15,332 nt of DNA. It comes from Prosthecobacter sp. (lineage in GTDB: Bacteria; Verrucomicrobiota; Verrucomicrobiia; Verrucomicrobiales; Verrucomicrobiaceae). Numbering within the stretch: position 1 is the stretch's first letter; each line of letters begins with the position of its first letter. The notes beneath the pieces were generated by a model. It saw only the letters and a list, made by a program, of their open reading frames with translations. It searched no databases and was not told the origin of the DNA. Below, piece by piece: positions 14,875-15,332 of the stretch. The position numbers were made by a program, and so were the translations under genes. The stretch lies in assembly GCA_025869455.1 (NCBI GenBank), contig JAOZVT010000258.1:1-15332 (forward strand), in the 5' to 3' direction.

Positions 14875-15332
14875 TCTTTAATTTTAATGATAGCTGAGGC
14901 GGAAAACATTTCTGGTGATCCGTGATTGATAATCTTTGACGTTTATTTGTGCTGGTTTTTAATCAAAGCCTGAGGCTTCTTTCAAATCAAGTAAGGCATA
15001 CATAAATACCGCTTTCTTTAGTGTCTCGTCAGACATTATATTTTCGATATACTGGCATCTTTCTAAGATCCTGTCTGCGGTGACAGTCCAGGCAAAGGCC
15101 CTACATGTCCGCCGCAAAAAGCATTTTCCTAGCAGCCCACCCGAAACCGCTTCGGCACCCAACAAAACTAGTAGTAGATTGATTGGCCGACTGGCGGAGG
15201 AGCAGAAGCTTTACTCAAGGCACCAGTTCGTGGTGGTGCTGTGAAGCCGTGCAGATTCGGGCTGGCCGTTCACTGCACTGTATCCGTCAAACGAAGCCCC
15301 TTTCCTCGGATCTTGACAGGCTCGGCTAAACT
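14875..15332. other. Terminal region without a convincing gene
   Basis: About 460 bp with no reading frame that looks like a full gene. The minus strand contains the transposase-like scrap listed separately. At the very edge (15332-15270, minus) a frame reads SLAEPVKIRGKGLRLTDTVQ and then a stop; it could be the last codons of a gene outside the window, but it matches nothing I recognise. No RNA gene or terminator was found. Confidence 0.4.
15055..15105 (-). pseudogene. Possible IS630-type transposase C-terminal remnant
   Basis: A minus-strand frame encodes CRAFAWTVTADRILERC. This resembles the conserved C-terminal F-x-W-T-x-T-A-D-x-I-L motif of IS630/Tc1-mariner-like transposases. The rest of the small open frame (15165-14959) has no transposase features, and no DDE residues or terminal inverted repeats are present. 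If genuine it is a short relic of a decayed element; chance similarity over about 12 residues is quite possible. Confidence 0.25.

Overview
The window reads like a piece of a Gram-negative, moderately GC-rich environmental bacterial chromosome. The closest overall impression is Verrucomicrobiota (Prosthecobacter/Verrucomicrobium-like). This placement is an inference from several things together: Sec signal peptides and a lipobox, weak or absent Shine-Dalgarno sequences at most starts, a secreted catalase-peroxidase, and a very large FG-GAP repeat protein. No phylogenetic marker gene is present, so the phylum is tentative. There is no rRNA, tRNA, CRISPR array, intact insertion sequence or prophage.

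Layout from left to right. (1) Positions 1-87 hold the 5' end of a glyoxalase/VOC gene on the minus strand. (2) A xylulokinase (400-1899, +) is followed by a secreted alpha/beta hydrolase (1951-2985, +). (3) A small HNH-like protein that has lost its catalytic Asp-His pair (2998-3333, -) converges on the hydrolase. A gene-free stretch of about 210 bp follows, with a REP-like hairpin at 3441-3454. (4) A divergent module covers 3544-6672. On the minus strand, a TPR-plus-double-winged-helix regulator (5412-4192) runs straight into a five-repeat cytoplasmic beta-propeller protein (4182-3544). On the plus strand, a DUF899 thioredoxin-like protein (5536-6342) is followed 12 nt later by a small two-helix membrane protein with a CPIC motif (6355-6672). 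(5) A lipoprotein of unknown role (6789-7757, +) shares a bidirectional terminator with the next gene. (6) An exported catalase-peroxidase KatG (10127-7812, -) lies divergent to an OxyR-type LysR regulator (10240-11184, +). (7) An 1129-residue secreted FG-GAP protein (11442-14831, +) carries 14 tandem blade repeats and ends at a clear hairpin terminator. (8) The last ~450 bp hold no convincing gene, only a possible IS630-type transposase scrap.

Functionally, the clearest unit is the oxidative-stress pair katG/oxyR, with the two OxyR cysteines at the expected spacing and all KatG active-site residues visible. The DUF899/CPIC-membrane-protein/regulator/propeller block is the best candidate for an uncharacterised system. 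Its gene order suggests a regulated thiol-redox or metal-handling module, but the sequence alone does not establish a substrate. The other genes look like independent housekeeping or envelope functions.
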